Source: Nemertoderma westbladi (Eukaryota > Xenacoelomorpha > Nemertodermatida > Nemertodermatidae). Taken from it: DNA of 36,623 bases. Numbering within the stretch: position 1 is the first letter of the stretch; each line of letters starts with the position of its first letter. The stretch lies in contig JAUCBJ010000247.1 of assembly GCA_032718475.1 (NCBI GenBank), positions 1 to 36,623 on the forward strand, given 5' to 3'. A program made the position numbers and the translations under genes. Of the stretch, positions 8,808-18,362 are shown in pieces. The notes below the pieces were generated by a model, which worked only from the letters and a program-made list of their open reading frames with translations, was not told the DNA's origin and did not search any database.

Positions 8808-11800
8808 TGGACGGCGGTGATGCCATTATTTACGATGGTGACTTTAAACATAGGAAACATCTTGCATTTCTCCAACGTTTTCTAAAAATTGTGCCTTTTC
8901 ATATGGTCGCTTTGGATACCAACCAATTGACTGTAGCATATTTTGTGGTTGTTGGAATTGATATTCTGGGGAAATTAGATGATGCATTCACTGCTGAAGA
9001 AAAAGATCGAATAATAAATTGGGTCTATGATCTCCAAATATTACCGGTACCGGTACCCAGTGGAAATACAGGAAATAATGATATAAGGTTTGTGCTCTGC
9101 AGCTCTGCTCTAGGCCTACCTCACCTGTCTACCCGATTTCAAAGTATGTGCAATCTCATGGATGGATATATCAGGCGCAGAAAATTTTGGTCAGGCGCAT
9201 AAATTTTGGGGTCAAGCGCCAGGCGCAAGTCAGGTACAAGCGCAGGTGCAATGTGCAAGCGCAGACTTAGCAGCTTAGTGCTGAAGATATGAAAGGATAC
9301 GCATACGGCAGTACGGTAATAATCAGCTCTAGGCCTACTAATTTTACATTTATCTATTAATAAATTGTTACGGTAGCTCATTAGTCATTGTTTCAGTATT
9401 TGTAATGTTAAATGAAGATGGACAGATGGACACACTACAACACGTACTACAACACATAGACAGACAATACTACAGTACTGGAATACCTACACAAATACAA
9501 GTCTGTTTTAATTAGCCTAATTCATATTTCATATCCGAGTCCATCGAATCCATCGTGTCCGAGTTCGCTCGACCTAGTAGTAGTAGTGTAGTAGTATATT
9601 TCATATAACATAATAACTATTTACATACTTGTGTGTAAAGTAGCACTTTACAGTGTGATGATCCGAGCCGAGTGGCTTTGTTACACGAACGAACGTTAGT
9701 GAGTGAGAGAAAATAAAGCCACGAGGGTCAGAAAACACTGTAAAGTACTTTGCAACAAGTATGTAGGCCCTATGTAGTTTTATTCCAAAATTGTAACATT
9801 ACGAAATGATTGTGTATATATTATAAGTGATAGAAACTGCACAAATTAAATTAGTTGCTGTATAAATAAATGTAAAAATGACATAAATTATGTTATATAT
9901 AAGTTAGCTTATATTTATGGTGGCGTTTGGAGCCATGTTTTATGTTATAATAATATAGGATAGCTAGGCCTACTCAGAATCCATGTCAGCAGGTGCCAGG
10001 CGCAGAATTTAAATCCCGGACTGCCGGGCCCAGGTGCCAGGTGCAATTTTTTTTGTTCAAGTGCATAATTTTTGACTCAGACGCAGAAAAACATTGTTCA
10101 AGCGCAGAATTTTTGACTCAGGTGCAGAAATATGCGCTTGAAGTACAGGTCCAGGCTCGGCGCAGGTTTGCCATATTTTGAAATCTGGCCTGTCTACCTA
10201 CCGTACCCGTGCGGGGTAATCAGGAAATTACTTTCACACACCTGCACACCCCACCTGCCACCTCCTCAGCTCCTGTGGTCAGGTGGTTGGTTAAAGATAG
10301 GCCTACAATGACGGGTGCTTAGATCGTGGCTTTTCCAGTTTACATTATTCCGCGTTACATTATTATAAATATAAATTAAATATTTATATAGTTACATATT
10401 AAATATTTATATAAATATAAATATATATATTTATTCCATAAATATATAAAACAAGCGATGTGGTTGGAGAAACCTGCTAAGGGCTGCTACTAAGCAGCAA
10501 CCAATCACGTTAATCATGTTTAACACATAGTCAATGAGAATGGAATATTGCTAACTTAAAAAAGTTCAGGTCACCATTATTCCAAAGTAATCAGATATTA
10601 TAAATTTTAGGCTATATGAATTTGAGTACGCTCTTGTACATGTACAATCAGTTGCTTTAAAGGGAAATGGTTTAGTGTCGTTGTCTACGGTGGCTGATAT
10701 TTGCCAATTAATTTATTTTTTTATTTTTTTTTCAGAAGTTCACCATGTTGCCATGACGTCATAAATTATGGTCGACCATAAATTATGACGTCATGGAGAA
10801 CTTCTGAAAAAAAAAAATATAATAAATAAATTACCGGGTAGCCTAATTGGCAAAGATCAGCCACCGTAGTTGTCGGTTCTATTATTTTTTTTGTTTGTGA
10901 CTCGATAACGCAGAGGTTATTGAGTAGGTACTTCGTATCTCATAAATTACATTCCACTACGTTTTTAATCGTCTCATTACTGCTCCCATGGTTTCGCTTA
11001 CAGTGTGTTACAATGTATATTTAGGTTAGGCCCCTATATTTTGTTGAGTAAGTATTAATCTGTTAATACAACCCGGGAAGCTACAACAATTATAGTTTGC
11101 CGTTTTCATTATGCAAAGTCAAATTCAGCTATCTACAGTATGTAATGTACTCTAACTCACAGGACTACACGACTACACCATATAGACTTTACAGGACACA
11201 TGACACATGCGCGTGCGCCAGTCCTAACTTAACGTGTACACTGTACAACAAATAATAAATTACATTACATAGACTACCATGAGAAAGAAGGCCCCTTTAA
11301 AGGCTTAAAGTATTGAATTTACAAACATGTTTTATACAATATGGAATAATGTTAAATGGAAAAGCCACGATCTAAGCACCGGTACCAGTACCTACAATGC
11401 CGCAGTGATGCAGTGATGATCTCTTGGGCAAATAAACAAAATCGAGCTATAAATAGAATCTTCACGTATTTTAGGTAGGTCTAGGTCAGTAGTTGGTAGA
11501 CTATAATATAGCTGTATAGTGGATGCTTATATGATATAGTAGTCTATAGTAGGCCTAGTCTACTATATAGTAGACTACATTTCTTATTGGGTTAATAATG
11601 ATGATTACTTTGGGGTCTGACTGGCTCAGTGAGTCTCTGATGACCTTAACAACCTTAGTAGTAGTAGTCTGAATTAACCACATTTTTAACTTCATATGCC
11701 CCCGCACCCCCAGGTCCTAGTTCAGTCAGGTGCGGATGCAGGAATTTATTCCGGATCTTACATTTTTTTTTTTGGGGGGGGGGGGGGGGGGGTGGGGTGG

Positions 11801-12901
11801 TCGAGAATTTTACTTAATTAAATCTATCACAATCAAAATGGCAATAACTGCGGTGTAACTGGTGCAATATCGACGGAGAGACCATTTTTAAACACTTGTA
11901 GATAAATAATTAAAGCAAAAAAAATCTCGCTCATCCACTAAAGAGAATGGAGATGAATAATGACACCATATTCCAGGGCCTGGTGTATTACAATAATAAG
12001 AACTAGGCTTAGTGTTTCTATTGGTAACATTGAATAACTTTGTATTTCTATTTGTTCTGTTTTATTTCTATCTAGGGGCGGGTTCCGTGGCTCCCATTGT
12101 CTTGGCTATCCCCTCCCCTCCACTGACCATCCACCAGGCGGGGGCCCGGTAACCCAGCAGTACGACTGGTCCCATATAGCTAGCACCTACAGCGCCATTA
12201 TGATCCTACTTACATTGGGCGACGACCTATCGCGAGTAAATCGTAGCGCCATCAGTCGGGGTATTGCAGCACTGCAGCTCGATAATGGTTGCATCCAGCC
12301 AATGGGGGACGGAGCAGAATCCGGCGATATGCGATTCGTGTTCTGCGCATGCGCTGTTTCCTACAGCCTCGGTGAGTGGTCCCTCAACAAAGACGCTCTA
12401 ACCGACTTCATCCTCTCTAGTCTTACGTACGAAGGCGCGTTCAGCCAATCAGGGACCTGCGAATCCCACGCTGGTTCCACTTTCTGCGCGGTGGCGTCGC
12501 TCGCGCTACTAGACCGGTTGTCTTGCCTACGCGAGCGACAACGCGACCGTCTGCAGCGTTGGTTGCTGGCTCGCCAGTTGTCCGGTTTCCAGGGGCGACC
12601 GAACAAATTGGTGGACACGTGCTACTCGTTCTGGGTCGGGGCGTCCTTGGGTCTCCTCGAATCTCTCCAACTCTCCGACCCAGTGGCTAACCGATGTTTC
12701 ATTCTGTCTACGCAGGACCCGACCGTCGGCGGTTTCGGCAAGGAGTTCGACGCCGTTCCAGACCCCCTGCACACCTTCTACGGTCTGTCTGGACTCTCCC
12801 TCATCGGAGAGATGGGATTACAGACTATCTTCCCGGCTCTATGTATCTCCCATAGAGCGCACTCACATCTAGAACGATTGAAACGTTCCAATACTAGCTA
12901 G
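8807..12901 (+). CDS. PGGT1B: geranylgeranyltransferase type-1 subunit beta (2 exons)
   Basis: Beta subunit of protein geranylgeranyltransferase I, the cytosolic zinc enzyme that with the FNTA subunit adds C20 isoprenoid to CaaX proteins such as Rho and Rac. Exons: 8807-9087 and 12076-12901 (phase 2, junction codon AGG = Arg94), joining to 368 aa; vertebrate PGGT1B is about 377 aa. Exon 1 carries HLAFLQRFLKIVP and WVYDLQILP; exon 2 begins GGFRGS and has TLGDDLSRVN, SHAGSTFCAVASL, GRPNK, VDTCYSFWVGA and PDPLHTFYGLSGLSL. The expected zinc ligands are present: Asp274, Cys276 and His326, as are Arg268 and Lys271 of the GRPNK diphosphate-binding motif. ATG 8807 is the only in-frame ATG after the upstream stop at 8720. 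GRPNK and overall similarity favour PGGT1B over FNTB or RABGGTB. Vertebrate orthologues have many more introns. The gene is convergent with the TTC28-like gene. Confidence 0.95.
9624..9766. repeat. imperfect inverted repeat (foldback)
   Basis: Left arm from CATACTTGTG through AAAGTAGCACTTTACAGTGT to GTGGCTTTG (about 9624-9680); right arm AAAGCCACGAGG through ACACTGTAAAGTACTTTGC to CAAGTATG (about 9714-9766). The arms are about 50 bp and pair with small bulges, as in a foldback MITE. No transposase is visible. Confidence 0.65.
10311..11390. mobile_element. non-autonomous TIR element in the PGGT1B intron
   Basis: The left end has GGTGCTTAGATCGTGGCTTT (about 10314-10333) and the right end the reverse complement, AAGCCACGATCTAAGCACC (about 11362-11380). 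The match continues inward into an ACATTATTCC-like stretch. The direct word CCTACAATG lies immediately outside both ends (10302-10310 and 11391-11399), as expected of a target-site duplication of 8-9 bp. The right end has about nine extra bases outside the match, so exact termini are uncertain. No transposase ORF is present. Confidence 0.65.
10687..10872. repeat. long palindrome nested in the TIR element
   Basis: The left arm starts CTACGGTGGCTGAT, passes TTGCCAATTAATTTATT, CAGAAGTTC and CATGACGTCATAAATTATGG; the right arm mirrors it through CCATAAATTATGACGTCATG, GAACTTCTG, AATAAATAAATTA, TTGGCAAAGATC and AGCCACCGTAG. The centre is GGTCGACC near 10770. The whole is about 185 bp with near-complete pairing and looks like a separate foldback element inserted in the larger one. 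Confidence 0.85.
11773..11800. repeat. poly-G tract in the PGGT1B intron
   Basis: A run of about 20 G following about 10 T, then TGGGGTGG. It lies about 280 bp before exon 2. Such a run is prone to length variation and can form G-quadruplexes. Confidence 0.9.
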
Positions 12902-12973
12902 CAATTGTTTACTTTTTGGCCTTATAGATTTAAAGTGCCTGTGGTGCTTTCCTTATTTATAAACAATAACGTC

Positions 12974-12979
12974 AATAAA
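12974..12979 (+). terminator. polyadenylation signal of PGGT1B
   Basis: AATAAA 73 bases after the PGGT1B stop codon (TAG 12899-12901), in the expected strand and distance for 3' end formation. It implies a very short 3' UTR. Confidence 0.7.
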
Positions 12980-12984
12980 CAAGT

Positions 12985-13405
12985 TATTCTAAACCGAAAC
13001 AGAGATGCCTTTAGTTTTATGATTAATTAATTAATTAATCTCTCTTTTATCCGGTATGTTCTATCTTGTGCCCAAACAAATCGAAATTCTAATTATTTTA
13101 TAATCGGGATCTCTAAGATAATCATACTAGCAACCTCTACCTTAGTGTTTTGATTGTCAGATTACAATTTTGCCACATTTTGCTAAATTTCGGGAAATTA
13201 AACAAAAATATGAATCTTTTAATAGCTTACAACCTTCCTCTAGAGGTACCGGTGCTGATCAAATTGATATTGTTTAATTTTTAAACAAAGCCGTGTGACC
13301 CCAGCCGTAACAACAATAACAAAAACAACAGCATACAAACTAACAATATTGTTCTTCTCTTCAGTAAGAACTGTGCCGAGTTCTATCTGGATTCCAATAG
13401 TCCTG
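12985..13405. other. intergenic spacer
   Basis: No gene seen. It contains a (TTAA)n-like run near 13021-13038 and an AC-rich stretch (AACAACAATAACAAAAACAAC) near 13308, ending at the GGGAC microsatellite. Confidence 0.5.
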
Positions 13406-13411
13406 GAAATC

Positions 13412-13770
13412 TGACGGGACGGGACGGGACGGGACGGGACGGGACGGGACGGGACGGGACGGGACGGGACGGGACGGGACGGGACGGGACGGGACGGGAC
13501 GGGACGGGACGGGACGGGACGGGACGGGACGGGACGGGACGGGACGGGACGGGACGGGACGGACGGACGGGACGGGACGGGACGGGACGGGACGGGACGG
13601 GACGGGACGGGACGGGACGGGACGGGACGGGACGGGACGGGACGGGACGGGACGGGACGGGACGGGACGGGACGGGACGGGACGGGACGGGACGGGACGG
13701 GACGGGACGGGACGGGACGGGACGGGACGGGACGGGGCGGGACGGGACGGGGCGGGACGGGACGGGACGG
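13412..13770. repeat. (GGGAC)n pentanucleotide microsatellite
   Basis: About 70 copies of GGGAC. It is interrupted by two GGAC units near 13560 and GGGGC variants near 13735 and 13751. A minus-strand reading frame through it gives a PSRPV repeat, an artefact of the 15-nt periodicity. Perfect runs this long are probably polymorphic and may be mis-sized in assembly. Confidence 0.97.
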
Positions 13771-13834
13771 AAATTAGTAATAAGTGCATGAAAAATACTC
13801 TCATGATTTCAAGATTGAAACTGTGTTTGGATTA

Positions 13835-14027
13835 GTGTTTAAACGGGATCCCGATCCCAAAAAACCGGGATCCCGTCGAAACATGTAATCCCAGTTACAC
13901 CAGAACATAAATTGATTGCTTATATCGAATTAAAATCAGCAAACAATCGAGGAGCCTTATTCTTAGTTCTCACTAGATCCCGACAATGGGAATCCCGATC
14001 ACATTCCTGGAAATCCCGTTTAAACAC
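13835..14027. repeat. foldback with 15-bp perfect arms
   Basis: GTGTTTAAACGGGAT at 13835-13849 and its exact reverse complement ATCCCGTTTAAACAC at 14013-14027. The interior carries GGGATCCCG-type palindromes (13846-13876) and further ATCCCGA/GGGAATCCCG words near 13978-14000. It resembles a small MITE between two convergent genes. Confidence 0.75.
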
Positions 14028-14300
14028 GAATAAATCTGGATTCGGACGCAGCATTTGGATAATAAGTGAACTAAAATGAAGCGGGAAGTTCAGTTTCGCG
14101 TTTAATATGTCGTCATACAATACAAAACAAATACAAATTGTATTAATATTCTTAATCATAAAGCCACAATAAGTGAATCAATATGAATTCATTAAGTGTA
14201 TACTTTTACAACATGTAAAACATTAATTACATCAAACACCGTTTTTTGTCTATTATAGTACTGAAAGCATACGGCGAGGGAGGAATAGGGAGTTAGTTTT
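14028..14300. other. downstream flank of the TTC28-like gene
   Basis: No gene is seen. An AT-rich spacer that would include the far 3' flank of the minus-strand gene. Confidence 0.4.
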
Positions 14301-14306
14301 TTTATT
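14301..14306 (-). terminator. candidate polyadenylation signal, TTC28-like gene
   Basis: AATAAA on the minus strand about 325 bases past the stop codon at 14631. It is the first canonical signal I find there. It would apply only if the open exon is the last exon. Confidence 0.35.
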
Positions 14307-14630
14307 TTATGTCACAAACTAAATTAATTGTGACAAAATATTTTTCTGATATCATTGCGTTTGTATTGATACGAATCTTGTTTATAATTGAGACGTGGTA
14401 AATAAACGATGGTGATGCTTTTAGGGCGCAGAACCACTAAATAATTGAGGAAATGTTGCACTAACGCTGTATGTGTAATTACAACACACTATTAAGAATC
14501 GAATTTAGCGTTCATATTTTAAAAGAAGATCTAAATTAACAGATTTGGATGTTAAAATCGTCATAAACAACATAGCACAAAATATTCTATCCACAGCTCT
14601 GAAGGATTAACTTTTACACGGAAGTTTCCG

Positions 14631-17600
14631 CTAACAATTCGATGTGAAGATGAATTGTTTACCTGAGAGAACGGCGGCGTCCTGCCTATTTGGTATCGGC
14701 TTGAACGCAGAGTTCTGCGAGAGAGGGAGTTGTTGCCCTTTGGCTGTGTCGACCCTGATTACTGTCTGCACGGAGGCCTTGGAAGAGGCGAGGCTCCCAG
14801 ACACACCGTAATCCCGTCCGGATGGGTAACTGCCATCGGTGGTAGACTGGTCGGAACGGTTGTCCGTTACCGAGGTCGGATGTGATTGGTTGGAATCGTC
14901 CGGTACGTAACCAATGTTCACCATCTCGTAGGAGTCGGATGACGAGTTTCTTATGTCAGTTCGGACGGTCTCGTTCCTTGTCTGCGATGAGTTTCCGTTG
15001 TAGTTGATTTTTAGCGCCGCTTTTGTGCGGCGTTTTGTTGTTCGCGGCGCCGGTGTTGCATAGATTCCGGCGCCAGAGTGCTCCGGTACGGGTTTTAGTT
15101 GCGCCGAGGTTTGTCGAGGTCCGGAAGTGTTCGTCTCTGAGTGGGAGTCGCTCGGCGGACTGACGCTCGCGCTGCGTAACTTAAACTGCTGCGTCAGATC
15201 GAGGGAGGGCGGCTGTGGTTGCATCGCGCCACCAGCGGCGTGTGGCGCCTGCCTCAGCGTGTGGTACGGGCTCTCGGCGTCCGCATACCACGGCTCCGAG
15301 TTCACCGTAACGATGCCCTCAGAGACCCCAGGCGATAGAGACACCGCTGGGGACGACGTCGCGTCGATCATTTGATGTCCGCCACTCGCCACATTGCCAC
15401 CCTGGTGGCGCACACTCTCAGTGGCGCTGCTCTGTTTGCTGCTCACCGAGTGCGGCGACTCTCGTGCCCCATTCGTCGGCTGTGGCGACGCCCGACTCCG
15501 CATGCTGATTTTGTTGAGACTGACGGTGTAGCTGTCCATATCGGACTCGCTCTCGGCCGAGCACCGATTGTCGCTCAGCTGTTTCTCGGTGGAGCGAATG
15601 CCCCGGTAGGCCTCGATCTGTTGTGTCTCGTTATCGCACGTCTGAGCCAACTCCAACGCTCGCTCGTACATCTTCAAAGACTCGTCGAGATCGCCCAGCG
15701 CCCGGTAACAGCACCCAGCCGTGCAGTAGGCCTTAGACCGCGTCAAATCCGCCTTGCGGTCATCTGTGGAGTCCAAATATGAGAGTTGCCGCTCCAAGTA
15801 TGTGATGGCGTTGTCGTAGTGAGTTAGTTTCACTTCTGCAAGGGCTACGAATCCACAAGCCTCACCCTGCAATGCCGCATCTTGCAATTCGTCCGAACAT
15901 TCCAACATCTGCGTAAATGACTTCAACGCTTGTGCGTAATCTTTCATTGCGAGATACGATTTACCCAAGTTTCCATGGCAACGACATTCCCCGGTCAGGT
16001 CGTGCAATTCTCTATGTATAACGAGTTCCTGAGAATGTAAATGATTGGCTTTCTCGTGTTTGGCCGTGTGTTGATGGACTACTCCTAGGTTGGACAGACT
16101 TATTGCCTCGAGACGCCGATTGTTGGTTTCCTTGGCGAGGTGTAGTTGTTCGTTGTAGTAACGACTCGCACTCGAGTACTCTCGCTTACAGACGTGTAAG
16201 TCCCCGAGGTTCCCCAGAGCGCGGAACTTTGCGGATCGGTGTCCCATCTTCTGGACCAGGGCCAGGTAACTTTTTTGACATTGCATAGCTTTATCGAAAT
16301 CCTCCATCTTTTTATAGGTGAGACCGAGGCTACAATAGGAGTTACCAACAGCTGGGAAATTTCTACCTTCCGCTGCCATCGATAATTCCTTAGTGTAAAA
16401 CTGAATAGCTTTTTCGAAATTATTCACAGAAAAATAAACGAATGCCATGTTATGGAAAGCCTTTTGTATCCCTTGTTTATCCCCTACAACTTCAGCTAAT
16501 TCCAAATAGTTTTGAAAATAAGGAAAGGCTTCTTCATATTCTTTCATTGAGGAGTAGAAATGCGCCAGGTTCAGTAAAGCTTTGCTTTCACTCACTTTAT
16601 CTTTTATTTCGCGTGCTATCTCTAGGTGGCGTGTGTAATGTTGTCCAGCCAGGTCCAGCATCCCCAATGATTGGTAGGCAACCGCCAGGTTGCCGTGGGT
16701 TACGCCCTCGCTCGCGCGATCCCCAGTCTCTCTGGATATCTGTAATTCCATCTTGTGGTGCTTCATGGCTTGTTCGTGTTGGCCAATGGAACTGAAGGCG
16801 ATACCAAGATTTCCGAAGGCCCTTCCCTGACCCCCTCTGTCTCCGGAATCCATCGCGATGTTTAAATGGGTTTGATGGAACTTCAACGCCGATTCGAAAT
16901 CGCCCTGCAGTTGATGCACGACGCCTAGATTTGCGCTCGCTGTTCCCTCGACCGCCTTATCTTTGAGCTTGAGAGCGACGTTGAGTTGCTGTTGGTAAAA
17001 ATCTTTAGCCTTATCCAATTCGCCTTTGTGTCGCGCGGCGTGCCCCAGACCAGCGTATGCGCGGCCCTCCATAGCTACGTCATTGAGTTTATGTGATATT
17101 TCTAGAACCTCCTGACTGTGAGTAATGGATTGGTCATAATCCCGTCGGAATTGGTAGCATGACGCGAGGTTGCAGTGAGATTTCGCTATCTCCAGCTGAT
17201 TGCCCAGGGAGAGGGCGATGTCCAGTTGTTTCTTGTGGCAGGTCAATGCGTTGTCAACCTCCTTCAGAATAAGGTAGACTGTCCCAAGGCTGCCGATCTC
17301 ACGCCCCTCCAGCAGCTTGTCGCCAGTTTTCGAGGCCAATTGCACGCAATGTTTATGTGACGCAACCGCGTTTACGTAATCCCCCATGGCTGTGTACACG
17401 TGTCCTAGGTTACACGATGATGTCATCGCTTCTTCTGTTCGGTGCAGCGCGGTCGCTATGGAGAAATTCTGGCGAAAGTGGGTGATCGCCTCCTTGTATC
17501 TCTTCTGGTGGAAGAACGCGGCTCCCAGGTTGGCATGGCAACGAGCTTCTTCCGATTTATCCCCCGAGTGTTGAGAGATTTGTAGATCTTCTTTCATGTA

Positions 17601-18323
17601 ATCTATTGCTTTCTGGTTTCGGCCGACGGCCCAACACGCAGTGGACAGACTGGAGCAGACAGAACCCCGCATCCAAACATTGTTGGAAGACATCTCCATC
17701 GCTGATTCTAGGACGGTGACGCTGTAACTATAGTAACCAGCAGCTAAAAGTTCTTGACCGATGGTCGCGCAGATGAGAAAACTCGAGGGCGAAATATCCG
17801 CAGTAGTTATCTCTTTCAAGGCTGTTTCGAAGGGGATTTTGAGCGGCGATTTGCGGGCCGTGTCAACAGTTGCGTGAAAAAGCGTCTTATTGGTTGGATC
17901 GTAGGCCAGACCCACAGACAGAGTGGCTAACGCATCTGGATACTTGCCTAACTCACGCCACACCGCTGCCTGTTGGTGGTAGGCGAGCCACCACGTGGGG
18001 CGCAGTTGGCGACACTTGGTGGCGTCGGCTAGGGCGAACTCGTGTTGTTTGTTGCTAAGGTAACATACCGATCGATTTGCTAGAATCCCCGGGTGGTCCC
18101 TATCGAGTTCTAGGCATTTTGACATGGTCGCGATCGCATCCGACATTCGGCCATTCTGATGCGCCGCGTTGGCCTGTTCCGCTAGCAGGATGAGCTGTTC
18201 GGAATGCTCTGGTGCACACGAGATCGGAGACACTGGCGTTAGTTTAACGAGTTTAGGCACTGGAGGCGCTCGTCTTTTAGCCTTAGCTAACATTTTTTGG
18301 GCTCCTCCGGAAGCAGAAGCCAT
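14631..18323 (-). CDS. TTC28-like tetratricopeptide repeat protein
   Basis: A single open exon of 1,230 codons from ATG at 18323. Residues about 40-890 are some 20 tandem TPR units; an N-terminal pair (GRMSDAIATMSKCLELD, HEFALADATKCRQLRP) is followed by 40-residue repeats with GNLG or similar turns and CHKK/HHKMELQI-type helices (AFGNLGIAFSSIGQHEQA, SLGNLGTVYLIL-like). This layout is that of TTC28 and related GPSM/LGN-type TPR scaffolds, which bind partner proteins at mitosis; the exact role here is inferred only from the family. Residues about 905-1230 are Ser/Gln/Pro-rich and look disordered. Human TTC28 is about twice as long and ends in a CHAT domain, which is missing here. A CAG|GTAAAC donor at 14663/14662 would drop the last ten or so residues and allow further exons, but no CHAT sequence is visible to the left within the window. 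It may be a complete short paralogue or a partial gene model. Confidence 0.85.
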   Translation of the reverse strand: MASASGGAQKMLAKAKRRAPPVPKLVKLTPVSPISCAPEHSEQLILLAEQANAAHQNGRMSDAIATMSKCLELDRDHPGILANRSVCYLSNKQHEFALADATKCRQLRPTWWLAYHQQAAVWRELGKYPDALATLSVGLAYDPTNKTLFHATVDTARKSPLKIPFETALKEITTADISPSSFLICATIGQELLAAGYYSYSVTVLESAMEMSSNNVWMRGSVCSSLSTACWAVGRNQKAIDYMKEDLQISQHSGDKSEEARCHANLGAAFFHQKRYKEAITHFRQNFSIATALHRTEEAMTSSCNLGHVYTAMGDYVNAVASHKHCVQLASKTGDKLLEGREIGSLGTVYLILKEVDNALTCHKKQLDIALSLGNQLEIAKSHCNLASCYQFRRDYDQSITHSQEVLEISHKLNDVAMEGRAYAGLGHAARHKGELDKAKDFYQQQLNVALKLKDKAVEGTASANLGVVHQLQGDFESALKFHQTHLNIAMDSGDRGGQGRAFGNLGIAFSSIGQHEQAMKHHKMELQISRETGDRASEGVTHGNLAVAYQSLGMLDLAGQHYTRHLEIAREIKDKVSESKALLNLAHFYSSMKEYEEAFPYFQNYLELAEVVGDKQGIQKAFHNMAFVYFSVNNFEKAIQFYTKELSMAAEGRNFPAVGNSYCSLGLTYKKMEDFDKAMQCQKSYLALVQKMGHRSAKFRALGNLGDLHVCKREYSSASRYYNEQLHLAKETNNRRLEAISLSNLGVVHQHTAKHEKANHLHSQELVIHRELHDLTGECRCHGNLGKSYLAMKDYAQALKSFTQMLECSDELQDAALQGEACGFVALAEVKLTHYDNAITYLERQLSYLDSTDDRKADLTRSKAYCTAGCCYRALGDLDESLKMYERALELAQTCDNETQQIEAYRGIRSTEKQLSDNRCSAESESDMDSYTVSLNKISMRSRASPQPTNGARESPHSVSSKQSSATESVRHQGGNVASGGHQMIDATSSPAVSLSPGVSEGIVTVNSEPWYADAESPYHTLRQAPHAAGGAMQPQPPSLDLTQQFKLRSASVSPPSDSHSETNTSGPRQTSAQLKPVPEHSGAGIYATPAPRTTKRRTKAALKINYNGNSSQTRNETVRTDIRNSSSDSYEMVNIGYVPDDSNQSHPTSVTDNRSDQSTTDGSYPSGRDYGVSGSLASSKASVQTVIRVDTAKGQQLPLSQNSAFKPIPNRQDAAVLSGKQFIFTSNC

Positions 18324-18362
18324 GAGTAATAAAGATATAAATTGTAAATGTTTTATTTAAGT

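Larger units (their letters stand above)
9088..12075 (+). other. PGGT1B intron 1
   Basis: Donor AG|GTTTGT at 9088, acceptor TTTATTTCTATCTAG|G ending at 12075. The splice restores the frame exactly between NNDI and GGFRGS. The intron is 2,988 bp and full of repeats: CAGGCGCAGAATTTT-like words (9170-9265 and 9985-10180), a foldback at 9624-9766, a TIR element at 10311-11390, AT-rich microsatellite near 10370-10450 and a poly-G tract at about 11773. Confidence 0.9.

Noticed and set aside
12361-12772. Minus-strand frames over PGGT1B exon 2
   Set aside because: Shadow frames of a well-supported exon.
13361-13804. 147-codon minus-strand frame of PSRPV repeats
   Set aside because: It is the translation of the (GGGAC)n microsatellite; no non-repeat coding sequence is attached.
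15372-15782. 136-codon plus-strand frame
   Set aside because: Antisense to the TTC28-like coding exon; GC-rich codon bias keeps it open.
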